Assembly (NCBI RefSeq): GCF_036934945.1
Contig: NW_027002202.1
Location: 62,001-126,000, forward strand
Source: Oncorhynchus masou masou
Lineage: Eukaryota > Chordata > Actinopteri > Salmoniformes > Salmonidae
DNA: 64,000 bases
Reading direction: 5' to 3'
This document shows positions 31,915-44,164 of the stretch, piece by piece (the stretch's first letter is position 1; each line of letters starts with the position of its first letter). The position numbers were made by a program, and so were the translations under genes. Below the pieces are notes generated by a model. The model was not told where the DNA came from. It searched no databases and was given only the letters and a program-made list of their open reading frames with translations.

Positions 31915-33142
31915 TAGAGCAATAGACAGTTTTCCTGGGTAAGTTGAGGCTGAAGTAACTCCTCTGAGTTGTGTTCGTGGGCAAAGGAAATCTCTTGATA
32001 TATTTGACATAAATCTCTTGACGCACTCAGTGAGAGACACATAGAGAGATAGAGAGAGAGAGACTATTGCCCTAGAGCACACAAAGATTGTCTGGGTCCA
32101 CTCACCAACCAAGAATGAACAAAATGGGACAAATACCCAATTGAGAATCTGCATGCAGAATTCAGACAAAATATACTTTGTGTTCAACGCAAAACCCCAA
32201 ACAATGTATGCAGAGCAGAATGATGACTATACCTGCTAGTTATCAGCATCCAGAAAAGACCTGTTCAACTCTACAACCTCCTAAAAGTCCACACATTCCA
32301 CCACAAAGCCCTCACCTACAGAGAGATGAACCTAGAGTCCCCTCAGCCAGCTGGTTCTGGGGCTCTGTTCATAAACACAAACAGACCCAACCAAACTGTG
32401 AGAAGGCAAAAAGATAACTAAACGACACACTGGAAAGAATCAGCCAAACAAATTGGAATGCTATTTGACCCTGAGCAGTGACTACACAGTGGCAAAATAT
32501 CTGACCACTGTGACTGACCACAAATTAAGAAAATCATTGACTATGTACAGACTCAGTGAGCATAGCCTTGCTATTGAGAGATGTCGCCATAGGCAGACCT
32601 GGCTCTCAAGAGAGACAGGTTATGACTCCACTGTCCACAAAATTAGGTGGAAACTGAGCGGTACTTCCTGACCTCCTGCCAATGTATGACCACATTAGAG
32701 ACACATACTTCCCACAGATTTCACAGACCCACAAGGAATTTGAAAACAAATCCAGCGTTGATAAACTCCCACATCTGTTAGGCAAAATACCACCATGTGC
32801 AATCACAGTGGCAAGATGTGTGGCTTGTTGCCATGGGAAAAGGGCAACAAGTGGAGTACAAACAACATTGTAAATATCACCAATTTTTATCTGTTTATAA
32901 GTATTGGTGGTATTTGTAGTACTATTTGTACTACTATTCATACTACAACTATTTGCACATGGCTAAAATACTGTACATAACTGATGATATAACACTTGAA
33001 ATGTCTATCTTTTTTAAACCTTTTTTGACTGCAATGTTCACTGTTAATAGTTTTTTGTTGATGTTGTTAAATTTGTTTCTTCTCAGTTTGAATTCTTGTT
33101 TATTTCACTTGCTTTGGCAATGAAATGAAATTGAATTGAAAG
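31915..33142 (+). pseudogene. 3' end of an L1/Tx1-like LINE
   Basis: Degenerate C-terminal ORF2 and 3' UTR from about 32050. Readable pieces include 'NTNRPNQT'-like wording near 32370, then 'SIALLLRDV' and 'DHIRDTYFPQISQTHKEFEN' near 32690-32750, interrupted by stops and frameshifts. The 3' end 'gctttggcaatgaaatgaaa' followed by 'ttgaattgaa' is the typical tail. The first about 130 bp (31915-32050) are unassigned. Confidence 0.75.
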
Positions 33143-33521
33143 ATAGATGGAGATGGAGAAGTGTTCAACAGCATCTGAATTGATGGCTCCCTAGAGACAA
33201 GGAGAGGAGAGGGAGGAATGTAAGCAGAGAGGGAGCAAAAATCATAAAATAGAGGAAGAGACATATAGAGGACAGAGGCAGGGAAGGAGGGGTAGAGCTA
33301 AAAACTCCATAAAAAGACAGAGAAATAGCACTATTCTAAAGCCCGTTAGCAGGGTGAGGAAAGACCTCTGGGGTTGATGACTCCTATGACGCATGGCACC
33401 TCGCTTGACTTAATGTGACGACATTGTCTATATCCACTCTCTGAACATGCGTCACTCAAAGAGATGAGAGTATGGTGACCTGTCCGAACTTAAAGAAGCT
33501 ATGAGTTCAATCAACAACGGA
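33143..33521. other. Purine-rich non-coding spacer
   Basis: Purine-rich 33150-33320; no gene is recognised. Confidence 0.35.
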
Positions 33522-34691
33522 CCAGTCAATTTGACAACAAGAGATTTGCTGGCCCCAGTCACTTTGACAACAAGCTATTTGCTGGCCCCAGTCAATTTGA
33601 CAACAAGATATTTGCTGGCCCCAGTCAATTTGACAACAAGAGATTTGCTGGCCCCAGTCACTTTGACCACAAGAGATTTGCTGGCCCAAGTCAATTTGAA
33701 AACAAGAGATTTGCTGGCCCCAGTCAATTTGACAACAAGAGATTTCCTGGCCCCAGTCAATTTGACAACAAGCGATTTGCTGGCCCCAGTCACTTTGACA
33801 ACAAGCTATTTGCTGGCCCCAGTCAATTTGACAACAAGATATTTGCTGGCCCCAGTCACTTTGACCACAAGAGATTTGCTGGCCCAAGTCAATTTGAAAA
33901 CAAGAGATTTGCTGGCCCCAGTCAATTTGACAACAAGAGATTTGCTGGCCCCAGTCAATTTGACAACAAGATATTTGCTGGCCCCAGTCACTTTGACCAC
34001 AAGAGATTTGCTGGCCCAAGTCAATTTGACAACAAGAGATTTGCTGGCCCCAGTCAATTTGACAACAAGAGATTTGCTGGCCCCATTCAATTTGACAACA
34101 AGAGATTTGCTGGCCCCAGTCAATTTGACAACAAGAGATTTGCTGGCCCCAGTGAATTTGACAACAAGATATTTGCTGGCCCCAGTCACTTTGACCACAA
34201 GAGATTTGCTGGCCCCAGTCAATTTGAAAACAAGAGATTTGCTGGCCCCAGTCAATTTGACTACAAGAGATTTGCTGGCCCCAGTCAATTTGACAACAAG
34301 AGATTTGCTGGCTCCAGTCAATTTGACCACAAGAGATTTGCTGGCTCCAGTCAATTTGACCACAAGAGATTTGCTGGCCCCAGTCACTTTGACAACAAGA
34401 GATTTGCTGGCCCCAGTCAATTTGACCACAAGAGATTTGCTGGCTCCAGTCAATTTGACCACAAGAGATTTGCTGGCCCCAGTCAATTTGACAACAAGAG
34501 ATTTGCTGGCCCCAGTCAATTTGACAACAAGAGATTTGCTGGCCCCAGTCAATTTGACAACAAGAGATTTGCTGGCCCCAGTCAATTTGACAACAAGAGA
34601 TTTGCTGGCCCCAGTCAATTTGACAACAAGAGATTTGCTGGCCCCAGTCAATTTGACAACAAGAGATTTGCTGGCCCCAGTCAATTTGACA
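33522..34691. repeat. 33-bp minisatellite, about 35 copies
   Basis: Units of 'gacaacaagagatttgctgg' plus 'ccccagtcaattt'. It is 11 codons long, so the plus frame LTTRDLLAPVN and minus frames such as LVVKLTGASKS stay open for 300-400 codons. There is no signal for a promoter, splice structure or domain; treated as non-coding. Confidence 0.96.
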
Positions 34692-35917
34692 ATAGAGACA
34701 GTTTGTGTGTTACATTGTTACACGTAGTACCTTTAATCATATCTCTTTCTTTTGCTCTTTCCCTCTCAATCTCTCTCGCTCTCTCCCTCTCTCTGGGTTT
34801 CTTTTTCTTTGCCCTTCTCTCTCTGTCTGTTTCCTTCTCTCTGTCATTCTCCCTCTCTATCTATCTCTGTGTAATATTGCTTCCACAACACCCACTTTCC
34901 TCTCCATCCACCAGATGCTGTAAAATAGCAGTTCATCATCTTTGTTTCAAAGTGTGCCACATCACTATCAGCTGTTCTCCCCTAGCCTTCCTCTCTTCAT
35001 CACAACATTCTGTTCCTGCAATCTGTCCTCTGAGCTCTGTCCTTCCTGGTTCCCCCTGATCAACTGTGTTCTCTCAGCCATGTTGTCTAATCCCAGCCTC
35101 GCAAGCCGCCTGGTCTCGTGAACTTACATGGCTTTCCCCTACCCAGCGGTAATCAGTCTGGTAATTACAAGGCTAGTCTAATCCCTCTGTGACCAATAAA
35201 CACACAGCAGAAACTCAGAACAGATACGATCTTCCAGACCTGGGTTCAAATACTACTTACAATTTTGAGACTATTCTATTGCTCCAGGCAAGTTCAATCA
35301 AGCACAGCTATAGTATTTGAACGGATTTCAAATAGTATTTTAACCAATGTCTTCTATCTTCTTTGGCTTATGGATGTTCAGTGTAGCCCTCCACTACTAG
35401 TCATAACTCTGAAGAATACAGATACAGAAATAATAGTATTCTCCTTTGCTACTGTTGGTGGATTTGATATGGAAAAGTAAGACGCCTATTTGGTGTTCTA
35501 TTCAATTTCAGACAGTCTGCAAGTTGGAACGCAAGAACGAAAGATAGAACAATAATACATCTCTGTGCTTGTTATTCACAGAAACAGCAGCCAATTGGTT
35601 GGAGCACGAAGCAGACCAGTGACGACAATGGACCCACTAGGAAAGGAGACGAGGATAGGAGGACAAGAAGAGGGTTTGGGCAGGGTCAGTGCTGTCCTGG
35701 CTCTCTACTCCTCTGGGAAGGAGTAAATAAAGACAGAAAATGAGTTGCATTCTTTCTGATTGACAAAGCCCTCCTAAACATCCACTGATATGGGTGTCCA
35801 TATTAGGAATACATGTCCAATGCCAGCGCCTATGGATGAAGATGAAGCTGGGCTGGGTAGCGGTTGTTGGAGATTAGCTGTGAAAAACTCATTGGATAAA
35901 TTGAACTGCCAGAGAGA
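34692..35917. other. Non-coding sequence
   Basis: Pyrimidine-rich 34740-34900. The stretch 35235-35345 resembles the MITE at 54340-54532 ('agacctgggttcaaata'). The rest is unassigned. Confidence 0.35.
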
Positions 35918-35937
35918 ATACACAAAGGTGCTATTTA

Positions 35938-37473
35938 CAGTCGTGGCCAAATTTTTGAGAATGACACAAATATTAATTTCCACAAAGTTTTCTGCTTCAG
36001 TGTCTTTAGATATTGTTGTCAGATGTTGCTACGGAAATGTGAAGTATAATTACAAGCAGTTCATACGTGTCAACGGCTTTAATTGACAATTACATGAAGT
36101 GCAAAGAGTCAATATTTGCTGTGTTGACCCTTCTTTTTCAAGACCTCTGCAATCTGCCCTGGCATGCTGTCAATTAACTTCTGGGCCACATCCTGACTGA
36201 TGGCAGCCCATTCTTGCATAATCAATGCTTGGAGTTTGTCAGAAATTGTGGGGTTTTGTTTGTCCACCCACCTCTTGAGGATTGACTACAAGTTCTCAAT
36301 GGGATTAGGTCGGTGGAGTTTCCTTGCCATAGACCCAAAATATCAATGTTTTGTTTCCCGAGCCACTTAGTTATCACTTTTGCCTTATGGCAATGTGCTC
36401 AATCATGCTGGAAAAGGCATTGTTCATCACCAAACTGTTCCTGGATTGTTGGGAGAAGTTGCTCTCAGAGGATGTGGTGGTACCATTCTTTATTCATGGC
36501 TGTGTTCTTCAGCAAAACTGTGAGTGAGCCCACTCCCTTGGCTGGGAAACAACCACACACATGAATGGTCTCAGGATGCTTTACTGTTGGCATGACACAG
36601 GACTGATGGTAGCGCTCACCTTGTCTTCTCCGGACAAGCTTTTTTCCGGATGCCCCAAACAATTGGAAAAGGGGATTCATCAGAGAAAATTACTTTACAC
36701 CAGTCTTCAGCAGTCCAATCCCTGTACCTTTTACAGAATATCAGTCTGTCCCTGATGTTTTTCCTGGAGAGAAGTGGCTTCTTTGCTGCAAAAGTCTTCG
36801 CCTCACTGTGCGTGCAGATGCACTCACACCTGCCTGCTGCCATTCCTGAGCAAGCTCTGTAGTGGTGGTGCTCCGATCCCGCAGCTGAATCAACTTTAGG
36901 AGACGATCCTGGCTCTTGCTGGACTTTCTTAGGTGCCCTGAAGCCTTCTTCACAACAATTGAATCGCTCTTCTTGAAGTTCTTGATGATCTGATAAATGG
37001 TTGATTTAGGTGCAAACTTACTGGTAGCAATATCCTTGCCTGTGAAGCCCTTTTTGTGCAAAACAATGATGACGGAACATGTTTCCTTGCAGGCAACCAT
37101 GGTTGACAGAGGAAGAACAATGATTCCAAGCACCACACTCATTTTGAAGCTTCCAATCTGTTGTTCGAACTCAATCAGCATGACGGAGTGATCTCCAGCC
37201 TTGTCTTCGTCAACACTCACACCTGTGTTAACGAGAAAATCACTGACTTGATGTCAGCTGGTCCTTTTGTGGCACTGCTGAAATGCAGCGGAAATGTTTT
37301 TTGGGGGATTCAGTTCATTTGCATGGCAAAGAGGGACTTTGCAATTAATTGCAATTCATCTGATCACTCTTCATAACATTATGGAGTATATGCAAATTGC
37401 CATCATACAAACTGATGCAGCAGACTGTGAAAATGAATATTTGTGTCATTCTCAAAACTTTTGGCCACGACTG
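35938..37473 (-). mobile_element. Tc1-like transposon C, 1536 bp
   Basis: Flanked by TA at 35936-35937 and 37474-37475. The terminal inverted repeats are 'cagtcgtggccaaatttttg' and, inverted at the right, 'cagtcgtggccaaaagtttt'. Almost full length for the superfamily (about 1.5-1.6 kb). Confidence 0.9.
36109..37100 (-). pseudogene. Tc1-like transposase, frameshifted (element C)
   Basis: Read on the minus strand the N-terminal helix-turn-helix region is present ('STIYQIIKNFKKS', 'ASARTVRRRLL'), then a second frame with 'KKPLLSRKNIRDRLIF' and the first catalytic Asp in 'VIFSDESPF'. A third frame holds 'PTVKHPETIHVCGCF' and 'NKEWYHHIL'. The frame changes near 36760-36840 and 36640-36680, and stops occur. 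The terminal LINE-free end reads ...GQHSKY-stop at 36109. It is inactive. Confidence 0.8.
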
Positions 37474-37662
37474 TAGAACCTAAAAGAGTTCTTTGGCTGT
37501 CCCCATTGCACAACCCTTTGAAGAACCCTTATTGGCTCCAGGTAGAACCCTCTGTGAAGGGTTTCTACATGGAACCCAGAAAGGTTCTACCTGGAACCAA
37601 AAAAGGTTCTCCTGTGAAGATAACCGAAGAACCCTTTTGGAACCTTTTTTTCTAAGAGTAGA

Positions 37663-38949
37663 TGAGGATTGTTTTTCTCTAACCTTGCAGGCTTCCATAG
37701 TGCTGCACCAACCTCTAAGCTCTATACCCAATGACAAAGAGCTGACTGATTAAACATGAAGGAAGCAACTGGCGAGGAAGTGGCTGTTTTGAAAAAGGAA
37801 CGCTTTCCTCATAGTCTTTATGTAGCTGGTTGTGGTAGGCTCTGTTGTCTCTGCAGTGTATAGATGTGTCTAGTGGCTCATGCAGACATACAGAATCCAA
37901 TATGTTCAGACTTTCAGCTACACTCGTGTGAGGCTCGTTTTCCTTACTCTTCCATGATACATCTTGGGTACTGAAGATCTCCTTTTTCATCACTTATAAG
38001 TAATGGTACAACTGTAGTCCTTCAGGCCATATTTCATTGTTTTCATTATGTGGAGTGGTACTTCTCACAAGTTTCCAATTTAAAAGATGGACTTTTCACA
38101 GAGTGGAGATTCAATTAGAGAGCCCAGACAAGCCCTTAACAATGAATTAATGACATAATTACTTTGACTTTACTGGCTGCTATACAGAGTGTTTTCCTCC
38201 TTTCTTGGAGAGACAAATTAATTCATGAATTGATCATTAATTGGTCATTTTAATCAATCAGTCATCATCTGTCATGTAAATTACATTAGCTGTCAGTTAA
38301 GCACTATTAGCTATGAACTTGTTCAAAATAGTCATCTAAAGGGTTTTTATAAACCCAATTATGGTTAGAATATACACATTATTAAAATATTAATACTGCC
38401 TATATTCTCTATTAGAATGTTCTGCACCTTCATCCTTAGACATTTGAGTGACAGCTTTGTAATTGAACCGTAATTAGGATAATCCCTTGACCTATGTGTC
38501 CATCGAAAATAACAGGTTTGTTCTTCAGCCTTCAAGGAAAACTATCTAGGAAATAATGATCTATTGTTTTAGAATAATTACTCAATGTGATTATCAGTTA
38601 CATTTTGAAATGTGTCAGTGGTTTATGTTGATATTGGGTGGGTATGACAGTGGTCTAGCTGGCCACATGACATTTGGTTTGTGGTGCCAAGATTAGTGTG
38701 ACAGGGGTTACCCAAAAAAAGACATCTCATTATTAATTAACACTTCAGAAGTAGCAGCGTCAGCTTGGATTTTGGTCCCTTGCCTCCACTTATCTTCCGG
38801 CATAATGTGGCCTGCATAGAGACAGAGAGGAGAGGAGAGGAAGAGAGGAGGGACACTCACCCGTAGCCCTGGTTGTCCCTGATTGTTATGATACTAACTA
38901 AGGTTCATGTTAGGAGATCCATGACTACCACTTCCACACTGCATCCCCA
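37663..38949. other. Single-copy-looking AT-rich non-coding stretch
   Basis: No gene or repeat is recognised. The stretch 38100-38560 is rich in TAATTA/ATTAAT-type homeodomain-like cores ('aattaattcatgaattgatc', 'cattaattggtcatttt'), so a regulatory element is possible but unsupported. Confidence 0.35.
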
Positions 38950-38950
38950 G

Positions 38951-39712
38951 GCTGCAGGTTTGTTTGGTGGCCATGAGGCTGCAGGTCTGTTTGGTGGCCA
39001 TGAGGCTGCTGGTTTGTTTGGTGGCCATGAGGATGCTGGTTTGTTTGGTGGCCATGAGGATGCTGGTTTGTTTGGTGGCCATGAGGATGCTGGTTTGTTT
39101 GGTGGCCATGAGGCTGCAGGTTTGTTTGGTGGCCATGAGGCTGCTGGTTTGTTTGGTGGCCATGAGGATGCTGGTTTGTTTGGTGGCCATGAGGATGCTG
39201 GTTTGTTTGGTGGCCATGAGGCTGCAGGTTTGTTTGGTGGCCATGAGGATGCTGGTTTGTTTGGTGGCCATGAGGATGCTGGTTTGTTTGGTGGCCATGA
39301 GGATGCTGGTTGGTTTGGTGGCCATGATGATGCTGGTTTGTTTGGTGGCCATGATGATGCTGGTTTGTTTGGTGGCCATGATGATGCTGGTTTGTTTGGT
39401 GGCCATGATGATGCTGGTTTGTTTGGTGGCCATGAGGCTGCTGGCTGGTTTGGTGGCCATGAGGCTGCTAGCTGGTTTGGTGGCCATGATGATGCTGGTT
39501 GGTTTGGTGGCCATGAGAATGCTGGTTGGTTTGGTGGCCATGAGGCTGCTGGCTGGTTTGGTGGCCATGAGGCTGCTGGCTGGTTTGGTGGCCATGAGGC
39601 TGCTGGCTGGTTTGGTGGCCATGAGGATGCTGGTTGGTTTGGTGGCCATGAGAATGCTGGTTGGTTTGGTGGCCATGAGGCTGCTGATTGGTTTGGTGGC
39701 CATAAGGCCTTT
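38951..39712. repeat. 27-bp minisatellite, about 28 copies
   Basis: Units of 'ggtttgtttggtggccatga' plus seven variable bases (ggctgct, ggatgct, tgatgct, gaatgct). All of GLFGGHEDA (plus), LVAMRMLVC (plus, next frame) and SILMATKQT (minus) stay open, which argues that periodicity, not selection, holds the frames. Confidence 0.96.
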
Positions 39713-40418
39713 CGTTGGCTTTGAGACTTTAGTATGGGGAATGCATGTTTGTAGTTTTCCTTTGTGTATGTTTATTTTTGTCACCATCCGAACAAATAAT
39801 AATCCACTTGGACTGGCCAACCAAGAGGTCAAGAAGGAGCTGGCTCTGGACCTGAGGCAAGGTTGTTGTCTCCTGGGTACATGCATTCAACACCTGGTCG
39901 CATACGCTTACCTCACACATTTATGCACACATCACATCAGGTTACATACCATGTAGCAAGGCCTAAGACCCCCAGACGAGTGCAGCAAAATAAAATCATT
40001 GGGCTAGTTACTGGTGTCGTAACATATGGGGGCTCGTCCGGGATGAATGTTAACAGATGTTAGCGTTTGTGGTTCACCTTCGTCACTAAGGAAAATCATT
40101 TCCTGGGAACCACTGCTCTGTGTGCGTATGTGTGCGTATATGTGCGTATGTGTGTGATGTGTGTGTGTGTGTGTGTGCACACAAGTAGGTCCTGGGGAAG
40201 CAGACAGCTGGCAATGATATGTCTGGAGCCCATCAACTACCTGCAGAAGGACAGAGTTAAAGGATGACTGCAGGACCCACTCAGACCTCTAGAACAAAGC
40301 ACCCACTCAGACCTCTAGAAGTACAGCAAACCTCTGTGTATAACTGACCTCTATCTTAACTGTGTGAAGTCATCTGAAATTGTAATACAAATCATGGAAT
40401 CGGTAACATTTTAATATA

Positions 40419-40484
<66 letters not shown>

Positions 40485-41261
40485 ATAATATATAAACAAT
40501 ATATAATATATAAACAATAATACAATATATAAACAATAATTACTGACTTCTATCAAATAAAGGCACACACACACACACACACTGCTGTGCACACGCACAC
40601 ACAAGCGCGTGCAGGAAAAACACAGTCACAGATAAACATGGGTGAACACACACAGTGTGAGAGACCACACTGTCACCACCTCTTATAACTACCAGACAGA
40701 TGGAGGTGGGATGGAGAAAATAATTGCCTCTCTCGCAAAACACAAAGGACCACATGACCAGCCATCAGTCATCACATCAAAACCAATCCAAGGACGGTTA
40801 TTAAGTCCTGACCAAACCCAACCATGCAACCATGAACGCACAACCAAATAATAACTCAGTAACAAGTCTGTCTCAATACAGCACAGTGTGAGTCACTCCT
40901 CGTCCCTCTGTTGGTCATTAGTTCTATAAAAGTACTTTCTCTCATTAGTGGTGAATTTAGGATCTCAGGAGCCATGATAGATCCTCCTCCCTGTCCCTGC
41001 AGGCGGGGCTGGAATAAAACACTATTCTTGGCTTGGTGGGTGAATCACCACAGAATGGGTAAGGCTGAGTGAACACTCACAACCAGTCTTGTAGCAAGCT
41101 GCTGGCTGCATTATTGGACATTTGTCCAAGGTAGTTTCAAGTACGGAGCAGAAGTGATCATTCATCCACCAGAGGGCAAGTGATTTGATGTGCCGATTGT
41201 TTAAAAAAATGTCATGACTAATTAGAATTCCATGGTGCTCTGAGACATTAATAATGTAGCA
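39713..41261. other. Non-coding sequence with microsatellites
   Basis: Short (GT)n at 40150-40178, (TA)n at 40419-40480 and (CA)n at 40564-40580. No exon is recognised. Confidence 0.4.
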
Positions 41262-41580
41262 ATGAGCATGTTTACAGGCACAATAATAATTACATTTGAA
41301 TGAAACTGATTATGGCAATAGGAAGCGTATGGCAATAGTCAGGTCAAATGAAAGTAAGCATACTCTGATTAAAATATCTGGTTTTCTAAGCAGTCATTCC
41401 ATTTAGTTGGACATGTAAACAGCGTAAGTGGTGTTCCAGCAGCACAAGCCCCACTCTTATGGGTGAGTGAAGTGAGTTCAGAAAAACTGAAAATATGCAT
41501 CTTGGAAATCATTTTGTGCATTTATTTAAGTTCCATCAGGTAGGCTGATTTCAGATGTGTCCATGTAAACAGGATTAAAA
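41262..41580. mobile_element. MITE-like repeat with GTTTACA ends
   Basis: The left 'gagcatgtttacaggcac' and right 'gtccatgtaaacaggatt' are imperfect inverted ends; the interior has further 'acatgtaaacag'. The superfamily is not determined. Confidence 0.45.
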
Positions 41581-42574
41581 TCATTCTTCTTGCAAAGCAA
41601 GACCACCTCCCTGCTGCAAAGCTGGCTCTCAAACACCAACACAGCCTCTTCCACTATAATTCCAGGGAGGTAAAGTCAACACCTATTTGATTATGCTCAG
41701 GGTTGGGTAGGTTACTATATAAATGTTATCCGTTACAGTTACTAGTTACCTGTCCAAAATTGTAATCAGTAACGTAACTTTTGGATTACCCAAACTCAGT
41801 AATGTAATCTGATTACTTTCAGTTACTTTTAGATTACTTTCCCCATAAGAGATATTTGAAGAAGAGAAACATGAATATTATGAATTGAACAACATTTTGC
41901 AGGATAAATCAATGTTAGAGTTTACATAGCTGAACTTAAATTGATGTTGCATTTTTCCTTACGGGTTATGTAGGGTATATTAGGGTTTATTTTTACAACA
42001 GTCATTACAATTATTTAATACCCCTTGATTGAGTGATTGGGCTAATTGCTTTGAGTTGAAAAATAAATTCTACTCTCATGGAATGGCATGCTTTGAGAAC
42101 TACCAAAAAGTTATATTTGCTTGTGAAAAATGAATCCCACATTTGTTATCAGCCTATTGTTTACATTTTTGTTGATGACACTTTAAATCTATCAAAAGTG
42201 CATGTGTGAGTTTGAGCATGTGTCCATTAGGCCTAGGGACATTATTTTTGAATCAGCATTAATTAGATTGAGCAATAAAAGCCACACTCGTGGTCTTTGT
42301 AAATGAAACTTGTTTCTGATAGTATGTGGAGCACAATACTATGGAGGAGTTTAGAAGGGAGGAATTGACTCAACCTTGTATTCCATAGGCTGGGATCCGC
42401 ACTATGAAGTTGTTGCATTGTTTTCACTGGCTGTCCACTGGTCACAAAAGCAATGATTGATAGGCAGCTTAATGTGCTTCAATTCAAGCATTATTAGGTT
42501 AAAATACACATGTACTGTACATTTGTGAACAGCCATACAAAACAACCAAAATCTTTAAGGCGCAAATAGCTAAA

Positions 42575-43835
42575 TGAATAAAATAAAATGTTATTTGTCA
42601 CATGCTTTGTAAACCACATGTAACGGCTGTCGTAGGTGGAAGAAGGAGAGGACCAAGGTGCAGCGTGGTACGTGTTCATGATCTTTTAATTACACTGAAC
42701 ACTAGAACAAAAATAACAAAACGTCACAAACAAAACAGTCCTGTCTGGTACAGAGACAGAAACAACTACCCACCACTCAAGGGCGAAAACAGGCTGCCTA
42801 AGTATGGTTCTCAATCAGAGACAACGATTGACAGCTGCCTCTGATTGGGAACCATACTAGGCCAAACACATAGAAATACAAACATAGAATAAAACAGAAT
42901 GCCCACCCCAACTCACGGCCTGACCAACCTAAAATAGAGACATAAAAAAAGGAACTAAGGTCAGGACGTGACACCACAGGTATAGACTAACAGTGAAATG
43001 TTTACTTACGGGTCCTTCCCAACAATGCAGAGAGAAAGAAAAAACACATAGTAGAAAAATGTACAAATAATAACACAAGGAATGAATACACAATGAGTAA
43101 CGATAACTTGGCTATATACAGAGGATTCCTGTTGGTTCCAGACCTGGTGCATTGTACCGCTTGCCATGCAGTAGCAGAGAGAAAAGTCTATAACTTCGGT
43201 GGCAGGAGTCTTTGACAATTTTAGGACCTTCATCTGACACCGCTTGGTAAGCGGTCCTGGGTGGCAGGGATATCGGCCCCAGTGATGTACTGGGCCCTAC
43301 GCACTACCCTCTGTAGTGTCTTGCGGTCGGATGCCAAGCAGTTGCCATACCAAGCGGTGATGCAGCCAGTCGAGATGCTGTCAATGGCGCAGCTATAGAA
43401 CTTTTTGAGGATCTGAGGGCCCATGCTGAATCTTTTCAGCCTTATGAGGGGGAAGAGGCGTGGTCGTGCCCTCTTCACGACTGTGTTGAAGTGTGTGGAC
43501 CATGATAGTTCCTTAGTGTTGTGGACACCGAGGAACTTGAAGCTCAAAACCTGCTCCACAACAGCCCCATCGATGTGGATCGGGCCTTCCTGTAGTCCAC
43601 GATCAGCCCCGTGTTGAGAATCAGCATGGCGGATGTTTTGTTGCCTACCCTCACCACCTGGGGGCAGCTGGTCAGGAAGTCCAGGATCCAGTTGCAGAGG
43701 GAGGTTTTTAATCCCAGGGTCCTTAGCATAGTGATGGTGGGCACAATGGTGTTGAAAGCTGAGCTATAGTCAAATTGGATGTATAATCTTTGCATGACAA
43801 CAACAGTCACACCATTAGAAGACATAGCTTGGACT
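42575..43835 (-). pseudogene. Rex1-like LINE 3' half, interrupted by a solo LTR
   Basis: Minus-strand translation gives RT pieces 'FDYSSAFNTIVP', 'LGLKTSLCNWILDFLTS' and 'PQVVRVGNKTSAMLILNTG'. A jump (deletion of the catalytic block) leads to 'LIVDYRK', then, in another frame, 'SFKFLGVHNTKELSWS' and 'ASDRKTLQRVVRRAQYITGA'. The 3' UTR and tail 'aaataaaatgttatttgtca' lie at 42575-42613, beyond the LTR. Truncated and frameshifted. Confidence 0.85.
42614..42978 (-). mobile_element. Solo LTR, minus orientation, inserted in the LINE tail
   Basis: The LTR spans 42619-42973 (355 bp) and reads TGTCACGTCCTG...CGTTACA on the minus strand. CCACA duplications flank it at 42614-42618 and 42974-42978. It shares the 'ctctgattgggaaccatact' block with the plus-strand LTRs. 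Near its 3' end an ATG (42679) opens MNTYHAAPWSSPSSTYDSRY. Confidence 0.92.
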
Positions 43836-44164
43836 GTAGCCTACAAAGCCTATTCCTGCTCTTTTCCCACAATCTATAAAATGCATTTGGTGAGTCATCA
43901 TAGTGGTCTCTGACTTGTGGTCAGACTCGCTCAGGCGGAACCAAACTTAATTTTGCACCTTTTTTCAATGCTGATTTGAGTATCATCGAGAAAACAGAAA
44001 GGTGTCATAATGTATGTTTTCAGAGACATTGTTTCTGAATTTTAAAGTAATCCTAGAAGAAATCTTCTAGTTTTTCAAAAGTATTTGTAATCTGATTACA
44101 ATAATTTAGCTGATAACGTGACAGATTACAGTTACAGTTTTTCTGTAATCTGTTACATGTAATA

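Larger units (their letters stand above)
35918..37662. mobile_element. Fold-back MITE split by a Tc1 insertion
   Basis: The right part 37474-37662 is a palindrome-rich element ('ggttctacctggaaccaaaa', 'gaacccttttggaacctttt'). Its left end 'cacaaaggtgctattta' sits at about 35920-35937, on the far side of the Tc1 element; removing that element and one TA restores a continuous MITE. The left boundary is approximate. Confidence 0.65.

Noticed and set aside
33501..34727. 408-codon plus-strand open frame as a gene
   Set aside because: It coincides with the 33-bp array; the opposite strand is equally open, and there is no domain, promoter or splice signal.
38873..39956. Glycine-rich repeat protein GLFGGHEDA
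   Set aside because: Three different frames on two strands are open across the 27-bp array. The upstream codons before the array show no signal peptide or exon structure.
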